Origin: Lysinibacillus sp. 2017
Lineage (GTDB): Bacteria > Bacillota > Bacilli > Bacillales_A > Planococcaceae
Direction: 5' to 3'
NCBI RefSeq assembly: GCF_003073375.1
Contig: NZ_CP029002.1
Span: 2,714,001 to 2,778,000 of the forward strand
Length of the DNA stretch: 64,000 nucleotides
How positions within the stretch are numbered: position 1 is the first letter of the stretch; every line of letters starts with the position of its first letter. Below are positions 27,863 to 37,892 of the stretch, in pieces. The notes beneath the pieces were generated by a model. The model did no database searches, was not told the origin of the DNA, and was given only the letters and a program-made list of their open reading frames with translations. The position numbers and the translations under genes are program-made.

Positions 27863-30800
27863 TCACTTTATAACAATATGTTTCACTTTTACTTGAGCTT
27901 TATTGAAGCGAAGTTCTAAATTTCCTTCAATATATAATAATGTGCCCTCTTGTAACTTACCTGCAACAAGTTGATATTCTTTGGGGAAAAGTGTTAAAGA
28001 GACAAGTCCAAATTCATCCTCAAGTTGTACAAACGCCATTAATTCTCCGCGCTTTGTACGAAGCTGACGCATTTCGCTAACAATACCAATCATTTTGACA
28101 TACATATTTTCTTTTAGCTTTGGTAGCATTTGCACAGTTGCAGTCACTTCTCGGAAATGCGGTCGCACTTTTACAATGGGATGATCTGATAAATAAAATC
28201 CAAGAACTTCTTTTTCAAATTGAAGTAATATTTTCTCAGGCATTGGGGATGTTTCTGTGTATTTTGGTTTCCCAAAAGCAAGCAGCACGCCATCAAATAA
28301 GTCTTCCCCTTCAGTTGGACGTACAAAATCAGCCTGTTTTTGTGCCCCTTCAATCGTTGCAAGAAGTGTGGCACGATCTTTTCCGAATTCATCGAGTGCT
28401 CCAGCCTTAATTAAAGGCTCCATAATTTTCCGTGTAAAGTTCGTCGTCGTTAACGCAATGGCTAAATCAAAAATCGATTCGAATGGCTGCTGTCTTTCTT
28501 TACGAGCTGTTATTAGCTTTTGTAAAAATGGCTGTGGCACGCCTTTAATGGCCGATAAACTAAATCGAATCTTACCATTTTCCACTTTGAAATGACGCAT
28601 ACTTCGATTGATGGATGGTGGTAAAATCTCGATATTTTGTGATTTTGCTTCCGCTAAAATCTGGGCGAGCTTATCAGCATTACCTGTTGCATTCGTTAAT
28701 AATGCAGCGTAAAAATTAACAGGAAAATTTGCTTTTAAATACGCCATTTGATAAGAAATGATGCTATAGGCAACCGCGTGACTTTTCGGGAAACCATAAT
28801 CTGCAAAGCGTACGATTAACTCATATACTTCCACTGCTACATGCTGTTCATAGCCCTGTTGCATCGCTCCACGAACAAACGCAGCACGCTGTTCTTCTAA
28901 CACTTCACGCTTTTTCTTACTGACCGCACGACGGAGTAAATCCGCTTGTCCTATCGTAAAACCGGCTAGGATATTGGCGATGCGCATGATTTGCTCCTGA
29001 TAAACAATGACGCCATATGTTTCTTGTAAAATGGGTGCGAGTGCTGGATGCGGCATAACGACTTGTTCCTGCTGGTGCTTTCTGCGGGCATATACTGGAA
29101 TAAACTCCATAGGACCTGGACGATAAAGGGCATTAACCGCGACAATATCTAAAAAGTGTGTTGGACGAATTTCACGCAATGCATTTTTCATACCATCTGA
29201 TTCGAGTTGGAAAATACCTGCTGTATCACCGCGCTGCAATAGTTGGAATGTTGCTTCATCTTGTAAAGGAATTTGATTAATATTGAGTTGCAAATGATGT
29301 GAAAACTGAATTGAACGACGAATTTGTTCAATAATCGTTAAATTACGTAGTCCTAAAAAATCTATTTTAAGTAGACCTGTTTGTTCCACTTCTACCATTG
29401 GCCACTGCGTTAAATAAATATCGTCATGTCCTTCCTCAATCGGAATTACATCGACAAGTGGTACTGGACTTAAAACGACACCTGCCGCATGAGTTGATGC
29501 ATTCTTTGGCAAACCTTCTAAACGTAATGCTGCAGCAAACCACTTTTGACGAATCGGTTCACTAGCAATCCAAGCACGTAAAGGCTCTGATTGTTTATAG
29601 GCATCTTGCAACGTCGTACCAAGCTTATTCGGGATCAATTTTGAAATCATCTCTAATGTATCGCTTTCAAAATTAAACATTCGCGCTACATCTCGCGCTA
29701 CTGCCTTAGCAGACAATGTCCCGAACGTAATAATTTGGGCGACATGCTGCTTACCGTATTTTTGCGCGACATATTGAATCACTTCATGACGTCTCGTATC
29801 AATAAAATCAATATCAATATCTGGTAATGACACGCGTTCAGGATTTAAGAAACGTTCAAATAATAAATCATAGTGCAGTGGATCAACTTGTGTAATTTGC
29901 AGGGCATATGCAACAAGTGAAGAAGCAGATGAACCACGTCCTGGTCCCGTTAAAATTTGTTCTTCTCGTGCAAAACGCATGAAATCAGCAACAATTAAAA
30001 AGTAATCTGAATAACCCATCGATTGAATTACATGAAGTTCATACAACATGCGCTTTTCGTAAGCCTCTGGCAATGCTTCAACATTTAAGCGAACTTTTAA
30101 GCCACTCAGTACTTCCTGCTGTAAAACCTGCTCAGCCGTCTTCCCTTGTTCAAGCGGGAACTTCGGCATATATACTTGATCACTATCAATCGTCACTTGG
30201 CAGCTTAATAAAAGTGTCTCTGTTTGCTCTAACCATTCTATTTTATTAGAGAAGCGAGCTAGCCATTCTTCATTTGTTAGCACATAGCTTTCTTGTAACG
30301 GCTCATGATCTGTAGCTTCACTTAGCTTCACGCCTGTTTCAATTGCTTGCGCCACTTCATATGAAAAATAATCGTCTTGTTTTAAAAATAAGCTTTCATG
30401 AAGTGCAATAATTTTCAGTGCATTTTCCTCTGCCAATAAAATAGCACGTTCTTCTTGCTGCTCACTCCCTAAAATTCGAGAAATACCAATATATAAATCC
30501 GAGTGATAGCTTTCCTTTAAAACCTGTATGGTCGGTTCAATCGATTGTTGAAGCCAAATCGCTTGTTGGGCTATTACTGGAACCACACAAACAATTCCAC
30601 TGGCATAGGCTGTTAACCAACGCAAAGGAATTGTTTGCTGTTGTCTAATGGCTATACTGCTTGAAACTTTTAATAAGTTTTTATAGCCTTGATTATTTTT
30701 TGCGTAAAGGACAAGTGGTAAAGAGATTTCTTCTGTTACTTCGAGTTGTATCGTTAAGCCAACAACGGGATGAATGCCAGCCTTTTTCATTTGATGCACA

Positions 30801-30943
30801 AAAGGCAAAAGTCCGTACAATTTCGTATTGACAATTGCACAGCTTTTTGCCTTTTGTTGTTGTAAAAAAGGGATGAGTTCTTCGATACGAATCGTACTTT
30901 TTAATAAATCGGCACTTGTCCGTATTTGTGGATAAACGACCAC
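27863..30943 (-). CDS. dnaE: DNA polymerase III alpha subunit, DnaE type
   Basis: Error-prone/lagging-strand replicase partner of PolC in low-GC Gram-positives. 1026 residues against about 1115 in B. subtilis. The polymerase core is intact: GPGRGSSASSLVAY at 333-346, catalytic Asp pair in PDIDIDF (374-380), HAAGVVLS region, helix-hairpin-helix. It ends at the OB-fold, so the C-terminal tail is missing. In the N-terminal PHP domain the metal-binding H-x-x-H start is replaced (Tyr4, Arg8) and the usual T-D-H is V-N-T. GTG start with AGGAGGG 6 nt upstream, 19 nt after nrnA. Confidence 0.95.
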   Translation of the reverse strand: MVVYPQIRTSADLLKSTIRIEELIPFLQQQKAKSCAIVNTKLYGLLPFVHQMKKAGIHPVVGLTIQLEVTEEISLPLVLYAKNNQGYKNLLKVSSSIAIRQQQTIPLRWLTAYASGIVCVVPVIAQQAIWLQQSIEPTIQVLKESYHSDLYIGISRILGSEQQEERAILLAEENALKIIALHESLFLKQDDYFSYEVAQAIETGVKLSEATDHEPLQESYVLTNEEWLARFSNKIEWLEQTETLLLSCQVTIDSDQVYMPKFPLEQGKTAEQVLQQEVLSGLKVRLNVEALPEAYEKRMLYELHVIQSMGYSDYFLIVADFMRFAREEQILTGPGRGSSASSLVAYALQITQVDPLHYDLLFERFLNPERVSLPDIDIDFIDTRRHEVIQYVAQKYGKQHVAQIITFGTLSAKAVARDVARMFNFESDTLEMISKLIPNKLGTTLQDAYKQSEPLRAWIASEPIRQKWFAAALRLEGLPKNASTHAAGVVLSPVPLVDVIPIEEGHDDIYLTQWPMVEVEQTGLLKIDFLGLRNLTIIEQIRRSIQFSHHLQLNINQIPLQDEATFQLLQRGDTAGIFQLESDGMKNALREIRPTHFLDIVAVNALYRPGPMEFIPVYARRKHQQEQVVMPHPALAPILQETYGVIVYQEQIMRIANILAGFTIGQADLLRRAVSKKKREVLEEQRAAFVRGAMQQGYEQHVAVEVYELIVRFADYGFPKSHAVAYSIISYQMAYLKANFPVNFYAALLTNATGNADKLAQILAEAKSQNIEILPPSINRSMRHFKVENGKIRFSLSAIKGVPQPFLQKLITARKERQQPFESIFDLAIALTTTNFTRKIMEPLIKAGALDEFGKDRATLLATIEGAQKQADFVRPTEGEDLFDGVLLAFGKPKYTETSPMPEKILLQFEKEVLGFYLSDHPIVKVRPHFREVTATVQMLPKLKENMYVKMIGIVSEMRQLRTKRGELMAFVQLEDEFGLVSLTLFPKEYQLVAGKLQEGTLLYIEGNLELRFNKAQVKVKHIVIK

Positions 30944-30962
30944 GCTAATCCCTCCTTTTATA

Positions 30963-31907
30963 TTAGTTAAATGCTTTACATATATCTTTTAAATCAACAA
31001 TAACTTGGTCTGCTTCGTTCCATGAATACGCCGTTGCACCTGATGCTAACGGATGGCCACCGCCATTATATTTTTTGGCTAATTGATTAATAATGGGTCC
31101 TTTAGAACGTAAGCGTACACGGATTGTATCATTTTCCTCAATAAACATGACCCATGCACAAATCCCTTTTACATTTCCCAAAGAACCTACTAATAATGAC
31201 GTTTCGGAAGGAGTCACATCAAACTCTTGTAAAATTTCTTTTGTCATTTTGATATAAGCCATACCTTGCTCATCCATCACGAAGTTTTGATAAATATAAC
31301 CTTGTAAATGTAGTAGTTTACGGTCCATTTCATACATGCCATCAAATAATTCCGTACGATTAAAATTATACTTAATTAAATGACCAGCCGTTTCAAATGT
31401 TTTCTCGCTTGCACTTGGGAAAATAAAGCGGCCAGTGTCCCCAACGATTCCAGCAAATAATAAACGTGCTGCTTCATCTGGCATCTTCCAATTTTCTTGT
31501 GATTCTCCGATTTCAAATAAATCATAAATCATTTCACTGCAAGAACTAGCATCTGTGTCTACCCATAGAATATCACCGTATGCATCATCATTTGGATGGT
31601 GATCGATTTTAATGACAAAATCACCTTTCGCGTAACGTTGATCATCAATGCGCTCCGTATTTGCTGTATCTGTTACGATAATTAACGCACCTTCGAATTT
31701 TGCGTCTTCAATTTGCTGAGGCTGTGCTAAAAATGATAGTGAATCTTCATGTTCCCCAACAACATATACTTGCTTTGACGGATAATTATTTCGAATAAGC
31801 TCAGCTAAACCGATTTGAGATCCGTAAGCATCTGGATCTGGACGCACGTGACGATGAATAATGATCGTTTCATACTTTTTAATTGTGTCGATGATTTGAC
31901 GCTTCAA
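30963..31907 (-). CDS. nrnA: Bifunctional oligoribonuclease/PAP phosphatase NrnA
   Basis: DHH-DHHA1 phosphoesterase that degrades RNA oligonucleotides of 2-5 residues and dephosphorylates pAp to AMP (known for B. subtilis YtqI/NrnA). 314 residues against 313. Metal motifs: IIHRHVRPDPDAYGSQ, IIVTDTANTER and KIDHHPND, and C-terminal YNGGGHPLASGAT of DHHA1. The TTG at 31907 is chosen: AGGAGG lies 7 nt before it and the protein then matches the family N-terminus; the 16 codons upstream lack similarity. Co-transcribed with dnaE. Confidence 0.94.
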   Translation of the reverse strand: MKRQIIDTIKKYETIIIHRHVRPDPDAYGSQIGLAELIRNNYPSKQVYVVGEHEDSLSFLAQPQQIEDAKFEGALIIVTDTANTERIDDQRYAKGDFVIKIDHHPNDDAYGDILWVDTDASSCSEMIYDLFEIGESQENWKMPDEAARLLFAGIVGDTGRFIFPSASEKTFETAGHLIKYNFNRTELFDGMYEMDRKLLHLQGYIYQNFVMDEQGMAYIKMTKEILQEFDVTPSETSLLVGSLGNVKGICAWVMFIEENDTIRVRLRSKGPIINQLAKKYNGGGHPLASGATAYSWNEADQVIVDLKDICKAFN

Positions 31908-31999
31908 AATGGTTCCTCCTGATTCCAAGTGATTTCCATTCGCAATTTCTACCAAAAATAGTTACAATATCTAATAGTTATGCTATTGGGAGGTTCACT

Positions 32000-32311
32000 A
32001 TGGTTTTTTTAAATTTTTTTCTAGTTGCTTGTATTGTTATTTCATTTGTTTTTTATTTCTATTTTAAAACGAAGCAGTTTCGTTCAACACTACCCATTCG
32101 TAAAAAATGGTATACCGCAAAAGCTGGTGTCACTTTAGGAATTTTCTTAGCGCTTTTCGGATTAAATACGATGATTATTTACCCTGACTGGATTGGCTAT
32201 ATTGTGGCCGTTATCTTTGTCATTATTGGTGCAGTGTTAGGCTTTAACAACTTTAAACGCATGCAACATGAAGGAAAATTCGTACAACAAGAATACGAAT
32301 TAAATAAATAG
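32000..32311 (+). CDS. ytpI: YtpI family membrane protein
   Basis: 103-residue protein with three hydrophobic segments (about 3-22, 44-62, 67-86) and a charged C-terminus. Matches the small YtpI family of Bacillales by size, topology and place between nrnA and the CBS/DRTGG gene. Function unknown. ATG with GGGAGG 6 nt upstream. Divergent from nrnA and convergent with the next gene over a shared terminator. Confidence 0.8.
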   Translation: MVFLNFFLVACIVISFVFYFYFKTKQFRSTLPIRKKWYTAKAGVTLGIFLALFGLNTMIIYPDWIGYIVAVIFVIIGAVLGFNNFKRMQHEGKFVQQEYELNK

Positions 32312-32315
32312 TTTT

Positions 32316-32358
32316 AAAAAAGGGGACCTCTCTCAATTGAGTGGTAAACCCTTTTTTT
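32316..32358. terminator. Bidirectional terminator between ytpI and the CBS-domain gene
   Basis: AAAAAAGGG...CCCTTTTTTT stem with an inner CTCAATTGAG palindrome; A run on one side and T run on the other serve both strands. Confidence 0.8.
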
Positions 32359-32359
32359 G

Positions 32360-33667
32360 TTATCGCTCTAGTAGTTGGAAAGTCATAAGCGCTTTCCCAA
32401 CAAGTAATGTTCCACTGAACACTTCAAAATCCATCTTCACGAATTTACGTGACATATCTAAAATACGTGGTTGTACAGTTAGCACACTTTCCATTTGTAC
32501 TGGTTTAATAAAATAGATTGTCATATTTTCCATAACGGCATCGCCACGCTTACGTCGTTTCAATGCAAATGCACCAACTTCTGTAAGCAATGTTGTGAAC
32601 GCTCCATAAGAGATTGCGCCAAATTGGTTGGTCATTTGTGGCGTTACAGTAAATTCTACAGAAATATCTTCTTCCCCAAGTACACGCATTTCATTTTTCA
32701 CTAAATCGTCAATGGTTTCACCATGTTGTGGCTGACGTTGAGCATGTTGCAATGCTTTTAGAACGTCTTGACGACTAATAACACCTTTTAAATGGCCATC
32801 TTCATCGATGACTGGTAGTAAATCGATTCCTTCCCAAATCATTCGGTGACCTGCTGATGCAACACTGGTTTTCATTGATGCCGCAATTGGGTTCTTCGTC
32901 ATGACTTTATCAATTGCATCTGTCTCATCTTTTCCAATTACATCTTTACTTGTAATCATCCCGACAAGCTTGTTCTGGCTTGTGATAACTGGGTATGCAC
33001 CATGTGATGTTCGTTGATTTTGTACATGAAAATCTGCAATCGTATGCGTATTTTTAAGTACAGCTGTCTCCTCAATCGGTACATAAATATCTTCAATTAA
33101 TAAAATATCTTTTTTAATTAATTGGTCGTAAATCGCACGGTTAATCATCGTTGCAACCGTGAATGTATCATAACTTGTTGAAATAATTGGTAAATCCAGT
33201 TCATCCGCTAAGCGTTTATTCTCATCCGTCGTATCAAAACCACCTGTAATTAATACAGCAGCACCTGTTTTTAGCGCGTATTCATGTGTTTGTGTACGAT
33301 TCCCTACAATTAATAAACTACCTGCATCCGTATAGCGCATCATGTCTTCTAGCTTCATTGCACCTATTACGAATTTCGTTAAAGTTTTATGTAAGCCTGA
33401 TTTCCCACCTAAAACTTGACCATCAATAATATTTACAATTTCAGCAAATGTTAAACGCTCAATATTTTCTTTCTTTTTCTTTTCAATACGAATCGTACCG
33501 ACACGTTCTATTGAACTAACGAGACGACGATTTTCCGCTTCTTTAATCGCACGATAAGCGGTTCCTTCACTTACTTGCATTTCTTTTGCAATTTGTCGGA
33601 CAGAAATTTTATCTCCTACTGGTAGTGATTCGATGTATTGTAAGATTTTTTCATGTTTCGTTGACAA
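32360..33667 (-). CDS. ytoI: YtoI-like regulator: HTH - DRTGG - two CBS - hotdog
   Basis: Probable ligand-sensing regulator. Order of parts: winged helix (about 1-60, ISVRQIAKEMQVSEGTAYRAI), DRTGG domain (about 70-180), paired CBS domains (about 190-310, which usually bind adenine nucleotides), and a thioesterase-like hotdog domain (about 325-430). The same order is found in B. subtilis YtoI, whose function is unknown to me. The frame is open to GTG/ATG at 33676/33673, but the TTG at 33667 has AGGTG 6 nt upstream and gives the MSTKHEKIL start resembling YtoI. DNA targets unknown. Confidence 0.85.
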   Translation of the reverse strand: MSTKHEKILQYIESLPVGDKISVRQIAKEMQVSEGTAYRAIKEAENRRLVSSIERVGTIRIEKKKKENIERLTFAEIVNIIDGQVLGGKSGLHKTLTKFVIGAMKLEDMMRYTDAGSLLIVGNRTQTHEYALKTGAAVLITGGFDTTDENKRLADELDLPIISTSYDTFTVATMINRAIYDQLIKKDILLIEDIYVPIEETAVLKNTHTIADFHVQNQRTSHGAYPVITSQNKLVGMITSKDVIGKDETDAIDKVMTKNPIAASMKTSVASAGHRMIWEGIDLLPVIDEDGHLKGVISRQDVLKALQHAQRQPQHGETIDDLVKNEMRVLGEEDISVEFTVTPQMTNQFGAISYGAFTTLLTEVGAFALKRRKRGDAVMENMTIYFIKPVQMESVLTVQPRILDMSRKFVKMDFEVFSGTLLVGKALMTFQLLER

Positions 33668-33800
33668 CTTCATCACCTATTTCTCATCATTCATTTCTGT
33701 CTTTAGTGTAACACATTTAGGCGGGGAAATTTACATTTTTCACTACTGACTACCGCTTTCGTTCTATTCATTGAGCGAAGGCTCTATCGATTTATCCACA

Positions 33801-33840
33801 TAAAACTGCCCAGTAACATAGTTTATTACTGGGCAGTTTA
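33801..33840 (-). terminator. Intrinsic terminator after the ytkL-type gene
   Basis: Perfect 14-bp stem AAACTGCCCAGTAA/TTACTGGGCAGTTT, 10 nt after the stop codon at 33850. Confidence 0.85.
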
Positions 33841-33849
33841 TAATTTTCG

Positions 33850-34530
33850 TTATAGATTAACAAAATCACCTGAATTTAAAATTTGTACATCCGTACTTTC
33901 TACCATTTCAGCAAACTTATTGGGATCTTGTTTGATTGGTGGGAATGTATTGTAATGAATCGGTACAACAATTTTTGGTTTTAATAGCGACACGGCATAA
34001 GCTGCATCCTCAGGACCCATAGTGAAATTATCACCAATTGGTAAAAATGCTACATCGATTGGATGACGTTTTCCGATTAACTCCATATCTCCAAATAATG
34101 CCGTATCCCCCGCATGATAAATTGTTTTACCTTCTGCTGTGAATAAAATACCTGCGGGCATACCTGTATAAATAATTTCATTGTTTTCCGTCACGTAAGA
34201 AGAACCATGAAATGCTTGTGTGAATTTCACTTTTCCAAAATCGAATTGCCACGCCCCACCAATATGCATATTGTGTACACGACAGCCTTGCCAGCCTAAA
34301 TAATCTGCTAGCTCATTCGGTGCCACAACAAGCGCATCATGCTTTGTCGCTAGCTCCACTGTATCTCCGACATGGTCATTATGCCCGTGCGTTAATAAAA
34401 TAACATCAGGCTTCTCATTTTCCACCACTAAATCCGTTTGCCCATTGCCATTAATAAAAGGATCAATTAAGATCGTTGTCCCGTTCGTTTGAATTTTTAC
34501 AACTGAATGTCCATGATATGAAATTTGCAT
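33850..34530 (-). CDS. ytkL: UPF0173 metal-dependent hydrolase (metallo-beta-lactamase fold)
   Basis: 226-residue hydrolase. Metal ligands in [11 protein letters not shown] near 47-57, later [10 protein letters not shown] and a C-terminal VPIHYNTFP. Related to B. subtilis YtkL, in the UlaG-like branch of the metallo-beta-lactamase fold; substrate unknown. Start ATG behind AGGAGG. Divergent from the M24 peptidase gene. Confidence 0.88.
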   Translation of the reverse strand: MQISYHGHSVVKIQTNGTTILIDPFINGNGQTDLVVENEKPDVILLTHGHNDHVGDTVELATKHDALVVAPNELADYLGWQGCRVHNMHIGGAWQFDFGKVKFTQAFHGSSYVTENNEIIYTGMPAGILFTAEGKTIYHAGDTALFGDMELIGKRHPIDVAFLPIGDNFTMGPEDAAYAVSLLKPKIVVPIHYNTFPPIKQDPNKFAEMVESTDVQILNSGDFVNL

Positions 34531-34668
34531 CTATAAAATCCTCCTATAATAAAACACACTTTTACCAACACAATTCGATAGTACTGCAGAATTCTCCTTT
34601 TTTTGATATGCTTATTACGCAGAATAAATTTAAATGATTTTTTTACTAAAATCAAAGGAGCTAACATT

Positions 34669-35757
34669 GTGTCAAAATTACATGAACTACAAAACTATTT
34701 ACGTGAAAACAGCTTAGATGCTGCATTCATTACAACACCTGATAACGTATTTTATTTTTCTGGCTTTGAAAGTGATCCACATGAACGATTATTAGGGGTT
34801 ATGGTATTCAAAGAAGCTGAGCCATTTTTAATTTGTCCAAAAATGGAGATGCCAGATGCTGTTGCAGCAGGTTGGAAATATGAAGTAGTTGGACATGAAG
34901 ATACTCAAAACGCGTGGGATGTTGTCGCAAAAACAGTTGCAGCCCGTCACCTTGACTTCAATTCACTAGCAATTGAAAAATCACACTTAACAGTAGAGCG
35001 TTATGAAGCGATTCAAGAGCGCTATGCTGAATTGAAATTTGCTGGTATTGATGAATTAGTAAACGCACTACGTATTCGCAAAGGTGAAGAAGAACTTGTG
35101 AAATTACGTAAAGCTGCCGAATTAGCAGATTATGCAATTCAAGTTGGTTGCGATGCCATTGCTGAAGGCAAAACAGAGATGGAAATTTTAAACGAAATTG
35201 AATCTGCAATCAAAGCAAAAGGCTATGCAATGAGCTTTGATACAATGGTATTAGCAGGCGAAAAAGCAGCTTCTCCACACGGTACACCAGGAGATCGTAA
35301 AGTTCAAAAAGGCGATTTAATCTTATTCGACTTAGGTGTTATTTATGATGGGTACTGCTCAGACATCACTCGTACTGTAGCATTTGGTCAGCCTGGCGAA
35401 GAACAAATGGCTATTTACAATGCTGTTCGTAAAGCAAATGAAGATGCGATTGCAGGTGTTAAACCAGGTGTACGTGCTATGGACTTAGATAAAATCGCGC
35501 GTGACGTTATTACTGAAGCAGGATACGGCGAATACTTCACACACCGTCTTGGCCACGGCCTTGGTATTTCAGTTCACGAGTTCCCTTCAATTAATGGATC
35601 AAATGAGATTACATTAAATCCAGGTACAGTCTTTACAATTGAACCTGGTATTTATAAAACAAATGTCGCAGGTGTTCGTATTGAAGATGATGTTGTCGTT
35701 ACAAACGACGGTGTTGAAGTATTAACGAAGTTCACAAAAGAATTAGTAATTCTTTAA
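34669..35757 (+). CDS. Xaa-Pro peptidase, M24B family (PepQ-like)
   Basis: Two-metal peptidase cleaving Xaa-Pro bonds. 362 residues: creatinase-like N-terminal domain (about 1-130), then the pita-bread fold with ligands Asp and Asp in FDLGVIYDGYCSDITRT, His in GHGLGISVHEFP, Glu in FTIEPGIY and Glu in VRIEDDVVV. GTG at 34669 with AAAGGAG 8 nt upstream; the upstream open codons are discarded. Could be called dipeptidase or aminopeptidase; sequence alone does not settle it. Stands alone with its own terminator. Confidence 0.9.
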   Translation: MSKLHELQNYLRENSLDAAFITTPDNVFYFSGFESDPHERLLGVMVFKEAEPFLICPKMEMPDAVAAGWKYEVVGHEDTQNAWDVVAKTVAARHLDFNSLAIEKSHLTVERYEAIQERYAELKFAGIDELVNALRIRKGEEELVKLRKAAELADYAIQVGCDAIAEGKTEMEILNEIESAIKAKGYAMSFDTMVLAGEKAASPHGTPGDRKVQKGDLILFDLGVIYDGYCSDITRTVAFGQPGEEQMAIYNAVRKANEDAIAGVKPGVRAMDLDKIARDVITEAGYGEYFTHRLGHGLGISVHEFPSINGSNEITLNPGTVFTIEPGIYKTNVAGVRIEDDVVVTNDGVEVLTKFTKELVIL

Positions 35758-35798
35758 TTTTTTTCATGAAGTAACACATAATTGCATACGATATGACG

Positions 35799-35842
35799 AA
35801 GGAATCATCAGAGTAGATAATACGCTTTGATGATTCTTTTTT
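35799..35842 (+). terminator. Intrinsic terminator after the M24 peptidase gene
   Basis: Stem AGGAATCATCA/TGATGATTCT (one G-U) followed by TTTTT. Confidence 0.8.
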
Positions 35843-35952
35843 AGTTATTTTTAAGTCTCTTTTATCATTTTTTGTTATTTACAATAATTTACTCGTTTCT
35901 TATAGGAGAAAATAAGGAATAGACTATTATAACGTGCGAAAGGAAGTGCATC

Positions 35953-36717
35953 ATGAAAGATCGGACAATTTTCTCAATCATTATTTTATTATCTACACTC
36001 ATGGTTAATAACTTTGCGAGCGAACACCAGATTCAAGCGGCAACACCATCTGTTGCATTATCTAATGATCGATTTTTACTTGATGCACCGAATATTCACG
36101 CGACAAATTTCATTGCAATGAATAAATTAGTAGCAAGTCGTATTCCATCGTTCTCAAAAGCTGAAACTTCCATTCGTCCAAATTGGAGTAATCTTTTTGT
36201 AGATACCTCAATTTCAAAAATAACTGTATCAACAAAAACAAAAGAAACTCCTGTCGTAACAAAGGGACTTTTACCACAAGCAAATCATAATTACACATAT
36301 TTCCCTTCATTTGAAGGTGAGGAACAGAAAACGTATGTTGCTTCGGTCAATCCTTATGTTTCAAATGCAATTGATTTATTTGAAAACGAATGGACTGGAT
36401 ATACGTATATCGAATCTGAAAACAGCTTTAATTTCGGTGTCGGATACTCTGATGTATTTTTCTTTTCACTAAGTTATCCAATGAAAGAAAAGACAACAAC
36501 GATCGATACTGACTACGGCTTTGAGTCAAATAACAAAATCGAAGTAAAGGTTAACAGTACTTCAACTACTTTAACGACAGAAGCTGGGACATTTGAAAAC
36601 GTTGTCGTCTTAAACTATCCGAATGGCTCAACCCTTTATTTAGCTAAAGGGTACGGCATCATACGGATTACAGACTTTGAAGGAAACATTACAACAGAGC
36701 TCATTGCAGTGAAATAA
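35953..36717 (+). CDS. Secreted protein of unknown function
   Basis: 254 residues. N-terminal signal peptide: charged MKDR, hydrophobic core to about residue 20, likely cleavage after Q-A-A near 30; no lipobox Cys. The mature part has no Cys. Its C-terminal third, with KVNSTSTTLTTEAGTFENV and YLAKGYGIIRI, looks like a beta-rich domain of the kind seen in Bacillus exported proteins. No family recognised. ATG behind AAAGGAAG. Single gene between terminators; not part of the conserved B. subtilis order. Confidence 0.75.
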   Translation: MKDRTIFSIIILLSTLMVNNFASEHQIQAATPSVALSNDRFLLDAPNIHATNFIAMNKLVASRIPSFSKAETSIRPNWSNLFVDTSISKITVSTKTKETPVVTKGLLPQANHNYTYFPSFEGEEQKTYVASVNPYVSNAIDLFENEWTGYTYIESENSFNFGVGYSDVFFFSLSYPMKEKTTTIDTDYGFESNNKIEVKVNSTSTTLTTEAGTFENVVVLNYPNGSTLYLAKGYGIIRITDFEGNITTELIAVK

Positions 36718-36753
36718 AAAAGGGCTGACGAATTTACTTTTCGTCAGCCTTTT
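36714..36753. terminator. Bidirectional terminator between the secreted-protein gene and ald
   Basis: Stem AAAAGGGCTGACGAA/TTCGTCAGCCTTTT with A and T runs on the two sides serves both converging genes. Confidence 0.9.
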
Positions 36754-36755
36754 GC

Positions 36756-37892
36756 TTAATTACTTGAACCTGATAAAACTCCTAATACATCATCAACTAC
36801 TACGTATGGTAAACCTTGTGCATCTGCGACTGCTTCGTACACAACATGACCATCTAATGTATTGACACCTAATTTTAATGCTGGGTTTTCTAAACATGCT
36901 CTTAAGAAACCTTTGTTCGCAATTTGTAATGCATACGGCACTGTATTGTTTGTTAATGCCATTGTCGATGTACGCGGTACGGCCCCTGGCATATTTGCTA
37001 CTGTATAGTGAACTACACCATGTTTAACAAACGTCGGGTTATCATGCGTTGTTACTTTTTCAGACGTTTCGAAGCAACCACCTTGGTCGATTGCGATATC
37101 AACAACAACTGAACCAGGAGACATCGCTTGGATCATTTCTTCCGTTACAAGTTTCGGTGCCTTCGCGCCAGGAATTAACACCGAACCTATAACTAAATCT
37201 GCTGTGCGCACTGTATCTGCAATATTATATGGATTTGAAATTAATGTTTGTACATCACGTCCAAAAATATCTTCTAATTGACGTAAACGTTCTGGACTTA
37301 AGTCAATGATCGTTACATCTGCCCCCATACCAACGGCCACTTTTGCAGCATTTGTTCCTGCAATACCGCCACCGATAACTGCAACTTTACCACGAGGTAC
37401 ACCCGATACTCCACCTAGTAAAATTCCTTTACCACCTGGTAATTTTTCTAAATAATGTGCGCCAATTTGTGTAGCCATTTTCCCTGCAACTTCACTCATC
37501 GGAGTTAATAAAGGTAATGAACGATTCGGTAATTGAACTGTTTCATACGCAATACCAGTCACGCGATTTTCAATTAAAGCCTTTGTTAATGCTGGCTCTG
37601 GAGCTAAATGTAAATATGTAAATAAGATTAAACCTTCATGGAAATACCCGTATTCACTTGTAACTGGCTCCTTTACTTTCATGACCATCTCAGCATTCCA
37701 TGCTTCTGCAGCAGTTTCTACAATTTGTGCACCTGCCATCATATAATCATTATCTGTAAATGCTGAACCTAAACCTGCGCCAGTCTCAATATAGACTTCA
37801 TGTTTATTTGCGATTAATGATAATACTCCAGCTGGCGTCATCGCGACACGATTTTCATTATTTTTTATTTCTTTCGGTACCCCAATTTTCAA
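36756..37892 (-). CDS. ald: Alanine dehydrogenase
   Basis: NAD-dependent, reversible conversion of L-alanine to pyruvate and ammonia; in sporulating Bacillus it supports alanine use and sporulation. 378 residues, the B. subtilis length. [20 protein letters not shown] start with substrate Arg, catalytic His in the [12 protein letters not shown] region, and nucleotide fold [15 protein letters not shown] near 170-184. Initiates at TTG (37892) with GGGGAGG 8 nt upstream. Confidence 0.96.
   Translation of the reverse strand: MKIGVPKEIKNNENRVAMTPAGVLSLIANKHEVYIETGAGLGSAFTDNDYMMAGAQIVETAAEAWNAEMVMKVKEPVTSEYGYFHEGLILFTYLHLAPEPALTKALIENRVTGIAYETVQLPNRSLPLLTPMSEVAGKMATQIGAHYLEKLPGGKGILLGGVSGVPRGKVAVIGGGIAGTNAAKVAVGMGADVTIIDLSPERLRQLEDIFGRDVQTLISNPYNIADTVRTADLVIGSVLIPGAKAPKLVTEEMIQAMSPGSVVVDIAIDQGGCFETSEKVTTHDNPTFVKHGVVHYTVANMPGAVPRTSTMALTNNTVPYALQIANKGFLRACLENPALKLGVNTLDGHVVYEAVADAQGLPYVVVDDVLGVLSGSSN

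Noticed and set aside
33721-33800. Second copy of the structured element seen after dnaE
   Set aside because: Shares only short GCGAAG-type words; no matching hairpins or 12-mers.
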